Of a stretch of 64,000 bases of DNA, positions 11,935-23,281 are shown in pieces (position 1 is the first letter of the stretch; the number at the start of each line of letters is the position of its first letter). The DNA is from Macrolepiota albuminosa (Eukaryota > Basidiomycota > Agaricomycetes > Agaricales > Agaricaceae), in contig JAMWFC010000113.1 of NCBI GenBank assembly GCA_027475525.1, positions 496,001-560,000 of the forward strand, in the 5' to 3' direction. The notes under the pieces were generated by a model, which was not told the origin of the DNA, made no database searches, and was given only the letters and a program-made list of their open reading frames with translations. A program made the position numbers and the translations under genes.

Positions 11935-13281
11935 GTAGTTCTGAGGCTTATAGGTAGTCCTAGGAAGTCTCCTCTGATCCACACTGGTTCTTGACAATAA
12001 CCTTGATGTATTGAAGATTTTGAGTGCTTACAGAATATCAACTATTCTGAAGTGCAGAGGGTTCTCAACAGACTTCAGCCTAAGCAATTCACTCCCTAGG
12101 AATCACCGAGCCTTTGCCTATCAATTTCCTGGTTATTCTCTACTCTATTTGAACTATTTATACTAATTTTCCAGTGCACAGACTACCAGATCACATGACT
12201 TTTTGCTCTTGACCTCCCAGCATTCCTAATCTAATTTGTTGTTCCATTTTTCATTTTGGTGATGCATGTTTCAGTGCCACCATTCCATTCATCTCTTCCT
12301 TCCTCTATTCAATGCATATGCCACCATTTCATTTATCTCTTCCTTCCTCCATTCAATTCCTGTGCCACCATTCCATTTATCTCTTCTATTCATCAAAACA
12401 TTCCAATCTGGTTATTTGTAGATCAGATCTTCCATTGATCTGGATCACTCCAGATTGATGCCAATCCACTCTATTTGCCAGCCCCATGCTTCCCCTCCCT
12501 GTCAGGTTCTGCTGAGTTGGGGGCTTTCCAGAAAAGCAATGCCCTTATAAGGCAGACTTGATCTATGTGTACTTGGGTGTCTGGAACTCCAGACCATGCT
12601 CCAGAGTTCAAGATATGAACAAGGGATTCCCAGGGTAAGGGACTTCATCTGGGGATTGGGAGAAGTCAAGGAGGTTATGTGATTGAGATTGAGTCAAGAA
12701 CTGGAGGTTCTAAGACAAGACTGGGGTTAATAAACTCTAAGTCATGAAGTGCATACCAATTTCAAGAGCATGTATATCAGTCAAAGTGTGCTAGTCACAC
12801 ATGCCAGTCAAAGCATGCCAGTCAATGTGTACTAGTCAATCAAAGAGCACACAAACAATCAGTGTGATATCAAGACTAAGGTAATACAAGTTGGTGGTTA
12901 CTCTTTAAGTACATGCAGGAGTTACTCCAGGTTCCTGGGAAATTCCAGAATATCTGGGGCAATCCTGGGAGTCAAAGGATGGAAGGGGATCTGTATACCA
13001 GGGATTGCACATGTGGAGCACAGAATCAATTGGCACAGGGGTCCCAGATGGGGGGGTCGTGACACTCCCTATAACAGTGGCTGTACTATTGTTGAGTTGA
13101 TAGCCTGAGTTGATCCTTGCCCTAATCTGTCCTGTATTTTCTGTATTTTATTGGGGTATTTGTGGAGATACAATTTGTTGGAACTTGCTACTAGGAGGCT
13201 TACAGTTTTTAGCCTTAATAAATGTTTATTTTGACTTCTGGTACTTGTTATGTCTCTGACTGCTGGCACAGCATTGTATCA
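11935..13281 (-). mobile_element. Solo LTR-type element, family 1 copy A, inside a LINE
   Basis: The reverse complement matches 30725-31664 and 37917-38931: the outer end (TTGATACAATGCTGTGCCAG here), the region around the TATA box (tatttata at 12155-12162 = tataaata on the minus strand), and the block at 11935-12130. This copy is longer than the others (1347 bp). It includes a three-unit tandem repeat of about 45 bp near 12265-12390 (ccaccattccattcatctc type). The first ~25 bp seen in the other copies are missing and no clear target duplication is visible. It splits the LINE. Confidence 0.7.
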
Positions 13282-13283
13282 AC

Positions 13284-15170
13284 ATCATGAACAATATCAT
13301 CAGTGGAAAGATCACTAAAAAACCTAAAGGACAAAGTACCATCACCCTAAACCCAGTCCTGCAAGATACAACAGTCAATACAAGATCCAGCAATAACTAC
13401 TTGCCAGTGTTGCTACAGAAGATGATATGTACTGCCAAAAAGTATAAAGCTTTGCTCCTCTCTCAATGAGCAAGGATGTAAGGGAAGACCTACCTACCCA
13501 TATGGAGACACAAAAGTATGAGAAAGGACAAAAGAGTCCAGAAGGACTCCTTGACAATGATCTGCCTGTGTGATATGCATAAAATAAGAACAGTAGGCAA
13601 AATGAAAAAAAATTGGTGATATCCTAGCCATCATTACAGGAAACCACAAAGCATGGAAGAACTGTGCATGCAGGTTGTGCCAAGAAATGAGACAAGAAGG
13701 GTGTCCTAACCCATATAGATGCAGCCATTTTGCAAGGCTACTTATTGGCAAATTGAAAGCTGAATGGAATTTCAATACACCTATGCTGGTCTGGAAAGTG
13801 AGTAATGAGGAAGGGTTATGGCTACAAGGAGATATGCACTATACATTCAGCCTAGACCTAGGCACAGCAAATTTCTTGAAGGACAGTTTCCAAGTCTTTA
13901 CCAACCCAGCACACAGTGATAGTAGTGACATAGGCTATGGAAAAACACTGGAGGACCCATCCACCCTCACAACAATATACACCAATGGGTCTTGTGTAAA
14001 AAATAATAGAGGAAATGCTGTGGCTGGAGCTGGTATCTGGTTTGGACACAACAATCCAAGAAACAAAGCTATCAAGCTCCCATACTACATAGCGCAGACC
14101 AATAATACTGGGGAAGCAATAGCTATTCTGGAGGCTGCAAGAGCAGTTCCTAGTACTCAGTCAATATTAGTGAAAAGCAACTTGCAACTAGGGATAGATG
14201 GCCTTACCACCTTGCTGCGAAAACGAGAGGATGAAGGGTGGATTGGGGTGGCAAATAGCTATATTATGTGCCTTCTAATAGCTGTCCTCCAAGAAAGGAA
14301 AGACTTGACAATATTAGAAACAGTAAAAGGTCACTTGAGGGTAGAAGAGAACAAGGAAGCTGGCCATCTTGCAAATGAGGGGGCAAAAAAGGACATCAAG
14401 GATGAGATAGACCTCCAAATTCCCATAGGTTATGAAGTAACTGGTGCTAAACTCACAAAAGCCACACAAGCACTAGTATACAAAAGCATCTTAGAAATGC
14501 AGCCAATCCAAGACTGAAGGACCCACAAACACCTGGACATAATGCACTGGGCAAAGAGGGATGTAGTAGGATCTACTCCTACAGATAAAATAATATGGAA
14601 ATCATTGAAAAGCAAGACCCTGTCAAAGGAAATAAGAAACTTCCTCTGGATAGCCATGTACAATTTGTATAAGATAGGGAGATACTGGAACAACATACGA
14701 GAATATAAAAAAAGAGCCACCTGCACGCTGTGTCATGTTGAAGAATCAATGGACTACATTTTAATGGAGTGTAGAATGTCAGGACAGGAGCATGTATGAG
14801 ACTTTATTCAAGAACTAATGGAAAAAAAGAGGCATAAAATACTCTAAACCCTCCCTTAGAGACATGCTGGGCTGTGCTATACTGAGCAGAGGAAAGAACC
14901 AGAGACAGATTTCTGACCATAGTAATATTGGAAGCTGCCTATGCTATTTGGAAAGCTAGATGTCAGTCAGTGGAGAATATCCAGGAATGCTGACCCTGAG
15001 CATATGTACATTATCAAGAAACTAGATGAGAATGAAAGTAAGAGTTGTGCTAGAGAGAAAGATAAAGCTGGACTATTTAGCAACAAATGCAGAGAGATTT
15101 GGACAAAAGGCAACAAAGCCCAGTTTAGTCAGTAAAACATGGAAAAATCTCATTCTGGCCTTCTCAACCC
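13284..15170 (+). pseudogene. LINE C-terminal part: RNase H and zinc finger
   Basis: This continues the LINE from 11931. A Cys-rich patch (NCACRLCQEMRQEGCPNPYRC, from about 13660) precedes an RNase H domain in the frame 13675-14517. Its active site is destroyed. The first Asp box reads TIYTNGSC instead of TDGSC, the third reads VKSNLQL instead of SDLQL, and the last reads EAGHLANEGA instead of EADRLANEGA. Only the Glu (NTGEAIAI) remains. A CCHC-type finger follows at 14730-14780 (CTLCHVEESMDYILMEC) and then the usual C-terminal tail up to about 15170 (YLATNAERFGQKATKPSLV). A 3' UTR runs on to an A-rich tail near 15387-15408. It includes a perfect 9-bp hairpin at 15307-15326. Confidence 0.8.
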
Positions 15171-15488
15171 CTCAGATTGTGGAGAAAAATAACCACAGTT
15201 TTAGTAGATATTGGCTGAATGTGTGTGCCAAGCCCCACACTGTGTGTGTAAAGGCATTTCTAATGGAGTAGATCCCATGACTTAGGTGTAAAGACTTATC
15301 TGACCATGCAGGACTCAAGTCCTGCACATATCCTGACCAGTAGAGGCTGACATTATTGTGTTGCCTGCTGGATTGCTGTGATACCACCAAAAACAAAATA
15401 AAATAAAAAATCTGAAACATTCAAGAAAAATTCAATTTAGCTTATATTAATGCTTTGAAAGTTGAGGAAAGCCAGTGATGTTGTAAAA

Positions 15489-15597
15489 ACCAAGGCCTTA
15501 ACCAAACAAAGTGAGGTTGAGGCTGGGATTAAGCATTGAGTTCTCTACACATATTTGAAGCTCTAACCTCACTTTGTTTGGTTAGGGTGGAGGCTTA
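15489..15597. repeat. Inverted repeat, possible small MITE
   Basis: Two perfect 20-nt arms (15499-15518 and 15565-15584, core taaccaaacaaagtgaggtt) are separated by 46 nt, with weaker pairing beyond them. No clear target duplication was found. It lies between the LINE tail and the receptor gene. Confidence 0.6.
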
Positions 15598-15810
15598 GCT
15601 GTATTTATTCAATAGTCTATTATTTACTTTTAAAGTTGTCAGTCAGTACCTATCATATTATATATGTAACTTCTGCATAACCTTTACAGTTCTTCAGTGT
15701 TTCTTTCAAAGTAATAAAATATAGCAGAGTCAATTTTTCAAATGAGCAGACTGATAGATGAATTTTCCATATATTGATAATATAGCTACACAAAAATTGT
15801 AATGCATAGC

Positions 15811-18800
15811 TTAATAATTATAGCAATGTGTCCATTTCTCTCCAAAGAAACAAAATGAAAAATTTACATACAAAGATCTGCTTGATGAAATAACAAGAGT
15901 ATTTGAAGGATGGTATGCTATGTTGAAAACAGATGCTGGAACACATATCAGACGATGTTGAGTAGGAAGTAACCAAATCCAGTTTTTAGAAATAAACATT
16001 GAAATATTTGATTTACTAGTATGACTAGTCAACTCTTGCAGCTGGGCACTACTAGAGGCATTCCCCGCTTTGACAGGCCTGTTATTTGAGTCAGAGGCAA
16101 TGCTTTTGCCATCAGGTGAAAATATAATAGATGTGACACTGTTGGTGTGACCATTCAACTCCTGTACCTGTATACTATTAGAAGCATCCCACACTCTTAT
16201 AGACTTGTCAACTGAGCCAGAGACAATGCTTTTTCCATCAGGTGAAAATGCAACAGATGTGACACTATTGGTGTGACCATTCAATTCCTGCAGCTGTATA
16301 CTACTAGAGGCATCCCACACTCTTACAGACTTGTCAGCTGAGGCAGAGGCAATGCTTTTGCCATCAGGTGAAAATGCAACAGATGTGACACTATTGGTGT
16401 GACCATTCAACTCCTGCAGCTGTGTACCACTAGAGGCATCCCACACTCTTAGAGACTTGTCAACTGAACCAGAGACAATGCTTTTTCCATCAGATGAAAA
16501 TGCAATAGATCTGACCCAGTTGGTGTGACCATTCAATCTCTGCAGCTGTGCACCATTGGAGGCATCCCATACTCTTACAGACTTGTCACCTGAGGCAGAG
16601 ACAATGCTTTTGCCATCAGGTGAAAATGCAACAGATGTTACCCAGCTTGTGTGACCATTCAACTCCTGCAGCTGTGCCCCACTAGAGGCATTCCACACTT
16701 TCACAGACTTGTTGTCTGAGCCAGAAACAATACTTCTGCCATTAGGTGAAAATGCAACAGATCTAACATCTTTAGTATGACCATTCAACTCCTGTAGCTG
16801 TATACCACTGGAAGCATCCCACACTCTTATAGACTTGTCAACTGAGCCAGAGACAACACTTTTCCCATCAGGTGAAAATGCAAGGGATGTGACACTATTG
16901 GTGTGACCATTGAATTCCTGCAGCTGTATACCATTAGAGCCCCATCAGGTGAAAATGCAAGGGATGTGACACTATTGGTGTGACCATTGAATTCCTGCAG
17001 CTGTATACCATTAGAGCCATCCCACACTCTTACAGACTTGTCAGCTGAGCTAGAGACAATGCTTTTTCCATCAGGTGAAAATGCAAGAGATGTGATACTA
17101 TTGGTATGACCATTCAATTTCTGCAGCTGTATACCACTAGAGGCATCCCACACTCTTACAGACTTGTCAGCTGAGCCAGAAACAATATTTTTTCCATCAG
17201 GTGAAAATGCAACAGATGTGACAATGTTGGTGTGACCATTCAACTCCTGCAGCTGTGTACCACTAGAGGCATCCCACACTCTTAGAGACTTGTCAACTGA
17301 ACCAGAGACAATGCTTTTTCCATCAGATGAAAATGCAATAGATCTGACCCAGTTGGTGTGACCATTCAATCTCTGCAGCTGTGCACCATTGGAGGCATCC
17401 CATACTCTTACAGACCTGTCACCTGAGGCAGAGACAATGCTTTTGCCATTAGGTGAAAATGCAACAGATGTGACCCAGTCTGTGTGACCATCCAACTTCT
17501 GCAGCTGCACACCACTGGAGACATCCCACACTCTTACAGACTTGTCACCTGAGGCAGAGGCAATGCTTTTGCCATCAGGTGAAAATGCAACAGATGTGAC
17601 ACTATTGGTGTGACCATTCAATTCCTGCAACTTTGCACCACTAGAGGCATCCCATACTCTTACAGACTTGTCAGCTGAGCCAGAGATAATGCTTTTTCCA
17701 TCAGGTGAAAATGCAACTGATATGACCCAGCTGATGTGACCATTCAATTTCTGCAGCTGTGCACCACTGATAGCATCCCACACTCTTACAGACTTGTCAT
17801 CTGAGCCAGAGACAATGTTTTTGCTATTAGGTGAAAATGCAACAGATCTGACCCAGCCAATGTGACCATTCAGCTCCTGTAGTTGAGCACCAGTGGCAGC
17901 ATTCCACACTTTTACTGACTTGTCACTTGAGGCTGAAACAATGTATTTTCCATCAGATGACAATGCTACACAATACACTGGTTCTATCTCCAATATATGG
18001 ACTTTTGACAAGGTAGTTTTTTCATTCCTTGTAATAGATGGGATTCTAGAAAACTTCTTCTTCCAGTTGTGCAAAATTGGGCTAGTTACTGGCCATGCAG
18101 CTAATGCTGAGATATATAGATGTGGTGTTGATAAAGCTGCGGTACTTGTAGCAAAGTCAGCAACAAAGTTGGCTGTCTCATTAATTCCTTGTATAAGAGA
18201 TAAATCATGATCCATATTTTGCTGTTATACATTTAGTTGTAAACAGTATTTATATCAGAGTTATTCACCTTTTTTATGATATCACAGACTTGTTGAAGCA
18301 TCAAATGACATTGTTTAGATAATTTGAGTAGATTCATTGCTTCTATCCAAAAAAGAACTTGAATATCAAGAAATCTTTCTATTTGTAACTGAAGATTTTG
18401 GTATTTGTTAGTTTCAGCCTTAATAAAATGTCTAGCCCAGTATTTACAAGCATACTGAAGAATTTCTGAGATTTTCTCTCTGACACAAACTTCCAGGTTG
18501 GCAACTTCTGAATCCAACAGAAATGATGAAGGCATACTGCACATATCAAAGTGGAGATCTCTCATCATTATGTTAAAGCAATGAGAAGCAAGGAATGCAT
18601 GATGGGATGTTGCATCACAAGACATATCTTTTATATAATTTGAAGAAACATGCAAAGATCTCAAAGAAATTCTGGATGCTTGTATATAATCCATGATAAA
18701 ATCTGGAAAAGAAGCATGATACCAGAAAACATGACCTTCTTTTTTATAAAGAACAGGATGAAGCTTTTGTACAATATCATCACCTTGCTGCTTTAGAATT

Positions 18801-21442
18801 TTTATATTTTGAGTATTACATTTAGAATGAAGTCCTGCAGCAACAAAAGTAGATATACGATCTTCTGCACAAAGAATAGTGTGCAGAATTTCCAAGCGAT
18901 CATCAATAAATCTTTTTTCACTTGTACTGAATGCATCAGACAATATTTGGCAATATAAGTTGTTGATTAACACTATTGCACTAGGAAGATCTGAGGATGT
19001 TGTATCAATTTTAAAGTCAAGCAGTGTTCTCATTAAAATCTGCTTCTCTTCTGGAGTTCCTGATGATATATACTTTACAGCTGTTGAAGCATAAATAAAT
19101 AAACAGTTTGCTTTATTTCCAAGCTCTCGAAGTTCTGGCTTATTCACAAATTCTGGAAGTTTTGCATTCAAATATGTCATAATATCCATATCAGCATCTT
19201 CATGAGGAATATTCTGAAGGTAACAAACTGAATCAGATGAAAAAGACTTGCACAATTCTGCAAGGTCAGGATCTGGTCGACTTGTTACAAGAAACTTTAG
19301 ACCATTTAAATGATTTTTTTCAATAGTAACAAGTAATTCTTTGAGAAATTCTGAGCCTCCTTTATTGTCAACTTCATCCAAAGCATCAATTACAATAAGA
19401 TATGGCGGCAAGCTGGAAGAATAACTAGTCATAACTTTCTTCCAAGGATTTACTAACAGATTTTGCATTTGTTTCTTTAAATCCTTGTTAACTGAGTTTT
19501 TATCTACTTCTTGAAAAGACTTGGCAAAGAGCTGTGAATGACAAGCAAGCTGATAAACAAGAGTAGGAATGATGTTTTTTTGGCTTCGTGTATCTTCAAA
19601 TTGCCGAGAGCAAAAAAAACTAGCCTGCAAAATTTGCAATACATTATTTCCCTCTTCAAAGTCTTGAGCTATAGTATAAGCAATTGTTGATTTTCCAGAT
19701 CCTGCATGACCAGTCAGCCAAAAAACCTGTGGACTACTATCTGATGCATTTTGAGCCCAATTGCTAATTTTTTTAAGAATTTCAACACGTGTTCCTGGTG
19801 TGCATGGTTGACGAGACAATGTTTGCACATCATCAGGATTGGCATCATATATAGCTCTGTAAGCATGAGGCCAGCCATACAATTGCAATTGCTAAAGCTC
19901 AAGTAAGCACACATAATATCAAAGTGCTTTTCAATAACTTACTTCAAGTAGCTTTTGTGAGTCCCAAACATTTTTATCAATTTTCAACATCAATACTGAC
20001 TAAAACAAAGCATGTTAAAACTATAGCAAAGTAGTTGTATAAATATCCATGCCTGAAAAATATTTGTTTGATCATTGATATAATTGACAATATGATTTAT
20101 TTTCAACTTGTTCTCTTCACTATTCATAGCTTTGCTAAAACGAGACTTTTTTGACATTTCCATAAGTTCTTCAAATTTATCATTTAATATTCTGCAATAT
20201 ATGTCAACTTGACAAAGACAGCAACAACATTAAACCTACTTTACAAAGCCTTTTATAACAGTTTTCAAGTTTGTATTTTCATCATTGAAATTTGTTATAG
20301 CATTAAGAAAGTCTCTGATTCTTGCAAGCTGAAGATCAAGCTCATCATTATTGTTAGAAACAGCCTATAACTACTTTTAATATATATCACAAATAAAATA
20401 AAAAACTCACATTTTTCAGCTCAATCAAAGCATTAAGAGTTGCAACAGGAGCTTGAAATGGAGTTCCAGATAATGGTCTGTCAATCTTCTTGAGCAAGAG
20501 CTCAATTCCATTCAAAGCTGTGTGAAGTCCATCTTTTATCATGGTGTTTAAAGCATGATCTCTGGCAGAAGATGCCTGAGATATAGTTAAACCACCACCA
20601 TGACTTCCTCCTTCAGTAAAAACCATGAGCATCACTGCTACATGTGTATATATTTAGTGAAATGTGGCATACCCAATTTATTAGTGGAAGAAGCCTCAAC
20701 CTGAAGCTTCATGTCAGCTGTAATTTCATCAATCAGTATTAAAGATTGGTAAATCAGTTGAATAGAATTACCTGACGTCACATGTCTTTCTCCAGTTGTC
20801 AAATCATCATCAGATTGACTCATATCAGTAGAAGCTTGGATTGTAAAACAATTGTTCAGATTTTTTTTACAGTATGAATGATCATCAATAACTGACCGGT
20901 ACTTGTCGAACTTGAGGTAACTTGAGAAGCTCGCATAACGGCTTCAGAAGTGGTCACTTTCAAAAGCATGGAGCAAGAGATGCAGATTTCATACTCACTG
21001 TTTCCTTCTACTATACACCGAGCTGTATTTACACGGATAAAAGATGGGGTATGTTCACTGGTTGTCCCTTTTGAGGTCTGTTCAGGCCCACAATGACAGA
21101 TGAAATGTACTTGAAACTCACTGAATCCAGTGTCTTCTCTGTTAGCTGGCGGTGTGGCCAATGAAGGCATGGAGGCAGAGACTTGGGTGCACATTGAGAC
21201 ACCCGGGCCTGGGCAGCGAAGATGGATGTACTAGTATGCTTACCTGTATTCATTGGGCCTGACAAGAACGAAGGTTGACTCGGAGATCCATTTCCGGGTA
21301 CACGACGAGAATCTGCTGCGAGAGAAACACTCGGGGCATTGACTTGGGTGCCTGCAGTACGACGCCTGAACATTGAACGAAACCTTTGAATAATTCGTCG
21401 CCTCCTTGAAGAGGCCTTGTTGTCTTGCTGAGGAGTAGACAT
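15811..21442 (-). CDS. NACHT-WD40 (NLR-like) STAND receptor, multi-exon
   Basis: A cytoplasmic signal-transducing NTPase of the type used by fungi in self/non-self recognition. The start ATG is at 21440-21442. Several short exons encode a Ser/Thr-rich leader with repeated TQVNA/TQVSA motifs. They are followed by a helical domain (LHTALNGIELLLKKIDR near 20500). The NACHT part (18269-19888) has Walker A GHAGSGKST, Walker B YLIVIDALDEV and TSRPDPDL. Intron 18222-18268 (47 nt, phase 0) joins it to the WD40 array; another intron is 21209-21243. The array has 14 well-formed 42-residue WD repeats plus one degenerate repeat, then a hydrophobic tail. A 77-bp duplication at 16864-17017 breaks the frame, but deleting one copy restores it, so I read the gene as intact. 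The partner gene at 28786-34238 is dead. Confidence 0.88.
16864..17017. repeat. 77-bp exact tandem duplication (1) in WD40 array
   Basis: Two perfect 77-bp copies. It shifts the receptor frame, and removing one copy joins the two open parts (1391 minus 77 is divisible by 3). Probably an assembly overlap. Confidence 0.95.
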
Positions 21443-22558
21443 ATTCAATGAGTAATAGAGCGATAAGGTGCGGGGAAAGATAGACAACAGTAGAATACGG
21501 TTGCCCCGAGTACATGTCAGTCTAGCCATGTTTGTGCATAAGCTCAGTATGTCAAGACTAAATCACGAGTGGACAGCCTTGGGCCAAGTGACTTGTGCAC
21601 GTAATCTATGCACACATGCTGTTACCAGATCGAGCTTGTCATTCTCTCGCAGCACACAAGGATCCAATAGTACCCCCTTCATATCATCAAAGCTACAGGT
21701 CTCATTTCCCCTTCCATTGAACTCCTCCGTTCACGTATACCAAGAACCTCACAGCCATAATAATTACCAAGCCGGCCATATAGCCAATATCACGACAAAT
21801 AGTCCCGATCGAGCGCCAAGCGATGAAACATACTGTCAGAATTATTAGCTGATAAGGCCCTAGAGTGTGAATTTCGTAACGCGAGCCTCCTCGCAGACTT
21901 CGACCCTTCCAACGATCGATCCCGCCACCGCCCTCGCGGACGTCCTCTGCACCATACAGCTGTGTAGTGGCGCCCCTGAAAGGACACGACTACACCACAC
22001 ATTTTTGTCATCGGCGACTAACCAGACGCATTTGGTGCCATCGCAGCAGGAAATAACGTGTATTATCAGGTGCGTACAGGTTTTTTTCTCTGAAACACGT
22101 CATTGAAAGGGCATAGTCGCAGCATGCAATGTTCTTTGGCTCATCCACAGAGCGTACTGTTGGTTCTCATTTCCATGAATGACGCACCCTGAGCACTTAT
22201 TTCCCATTGTACATGTGGTTCATGTCGTCGGTGCCTCCGAAGTGGTCTCGAACACGATCAGAACGCGTCGAGAGGGTTGGCAGAGTAAACCACCTGTTTA
22301 GAGAGTATGCAACGAGGAAGAGTTGATAGGCGGATACTCCTTACCTTCCCTTGACGAACTTGATCGGCATCATCATCATTTGAATGGGGACCTCTTCAAT
22401 CATCTTGTCTTCGGGAAGAGGCATCATCATTATTGTGGTAGTTTCCTCGTGCACAACCATTCCAACAAGATCGAAAATGCGTTGGTAGAGTACCATCCTG
22501 CAGTTAGAACCGATCATGCCTGAAAAAGATGTGGTGAGGGGTAGTTCCTCAGACGTCA
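21443..22558. other. Receptor upstream region; no recognisable gene
   Basis: The first 250 bp are shared with the region upstream of the second receptor copy, so they probably hold the promoter. Beyond about 21700 the sequence becomes CpG-rich with only short open frames. Confidence 0.4.
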
Positions 22559-22915
22559 CTATTCACCTACACTTGCGTACTTCCATCCTGCTGTAAGACA
22601 CGGTATCTTCTTGCAGGTACTATATGCCTTTATCAACTGACACTCGTCACTGCTCTCCAAATCGATACTATACGAATAAAAGTATCCTTCCGACGAAACG
22701 ACCATCACGTGTGGAGTCGTCCTTAGCAGCATCAGCACGAGCAAGTTTCAACACCGAAAACAAGGTGCGTTACCACACGTACGGGCTACGGGCGACGATA
22801 CAGCGTGCGCCGGGCACGGGGAGATGGAGGAAGGCAAAATCTCGCGAGGGCTCCCAGAGAGAGAGCGTCGTGGGGAGGTACCCGCCCACGGAGTGGGTGA
22901 GTGATTTGGTCAGAG
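22559..22915 (-). pseudogene. ATG18/PROPPIN-like gene fragment (two exons)
   Basis: The minus strand has an exon at 22774-22915 reading SVGGYLPTTLSLWEPSRDFA and LHLPVPGARCIVA. It is joined by a GT-AG intron (22722-22773) to an exon from 22721 downward reading PHVMVVSSEGYFYSYSIDL and ECQLIKAYS. The splice keeps frame. This is the C-terminal part of the beta-propeller of Atg18-family proteins, which bind phosphoinositides in autophagy. The N-terminal blades and the FRRG lipid-binding motif are absent, and a stop follows soon after, so this is a fragment. A good acceptor (ctacag) precedes the first exon. No other part of the gene was found nearby. Confidence 0.75.
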
Positions 22916-22929
22916 CTGTAGTTAGATTA

Positions 22930-23064
22930 GATTAGATGAGATTAGATTATGAGAGGAGAGGAGGGACACACGAGACGCTTAGAGCGGGTTTCTTGTCGAT
23001 AAATGTGTCGTAGCCCGTGTCTCTACTGTCGATAGAGTCGGACTCTGTAGGCGGGCTTGCATGC
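22930..23064. other. No recognisable gene
   Basis: Contains a short (attag)n-like run at 22921-22950. Nothing else was recognised. Confidence 0.3.
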
Positions 23065-23281
23065 TGTGACGGTGTGGACGTGGGATGGAGTACCTGATTG
23101 TTAGACTGTTATTGGCGATTCGCAATGCGGCGCAACAACTGGGCTGTTTACGAGATTATATTGAATATAAGTAGCAATTGGTATGTTAGACATACCTGTT
23201 TACGAGACGAATAGAACTAAGGAAAACATATCTACGCCGGACTGACTACTGTAGCTCTCTGGTCACGTGCATACCGTGACA
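23065..23281 (-). repeat. Candidate 3' LTR of the chromodomain gypsy remnant
   Basis: Read on the minus strand, a G-rich tract (gtggggggcggg, like a polypurine tract) is followed at 23281 by TGTCACGG, a typical LTR start. A possible end in CA lies at 23065. No second copy is present in the window, so the boundaries are a guess. Confidence 0.4.

Larger units (their letters stand above)
15660..21690 (-). repeat. Segmental duplication copy 1 (partner 28630-34480)
   Basis: About 6 kb that aligns with 28630-34480 in the same orientation. It includes the whole NACHT-WD40 gene, its upstream 250 bp and some 3' flank. The copies differ by many substitutions, so the duplication is not recent. Confidence 0.85.

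Noticed and set aside
16827..18215. Two separate WD40 proteins at 15811-16824 and 16827-18215
   Set aside because: The break is caused only by the 77-bp duplication, and the frame is continuous without it.
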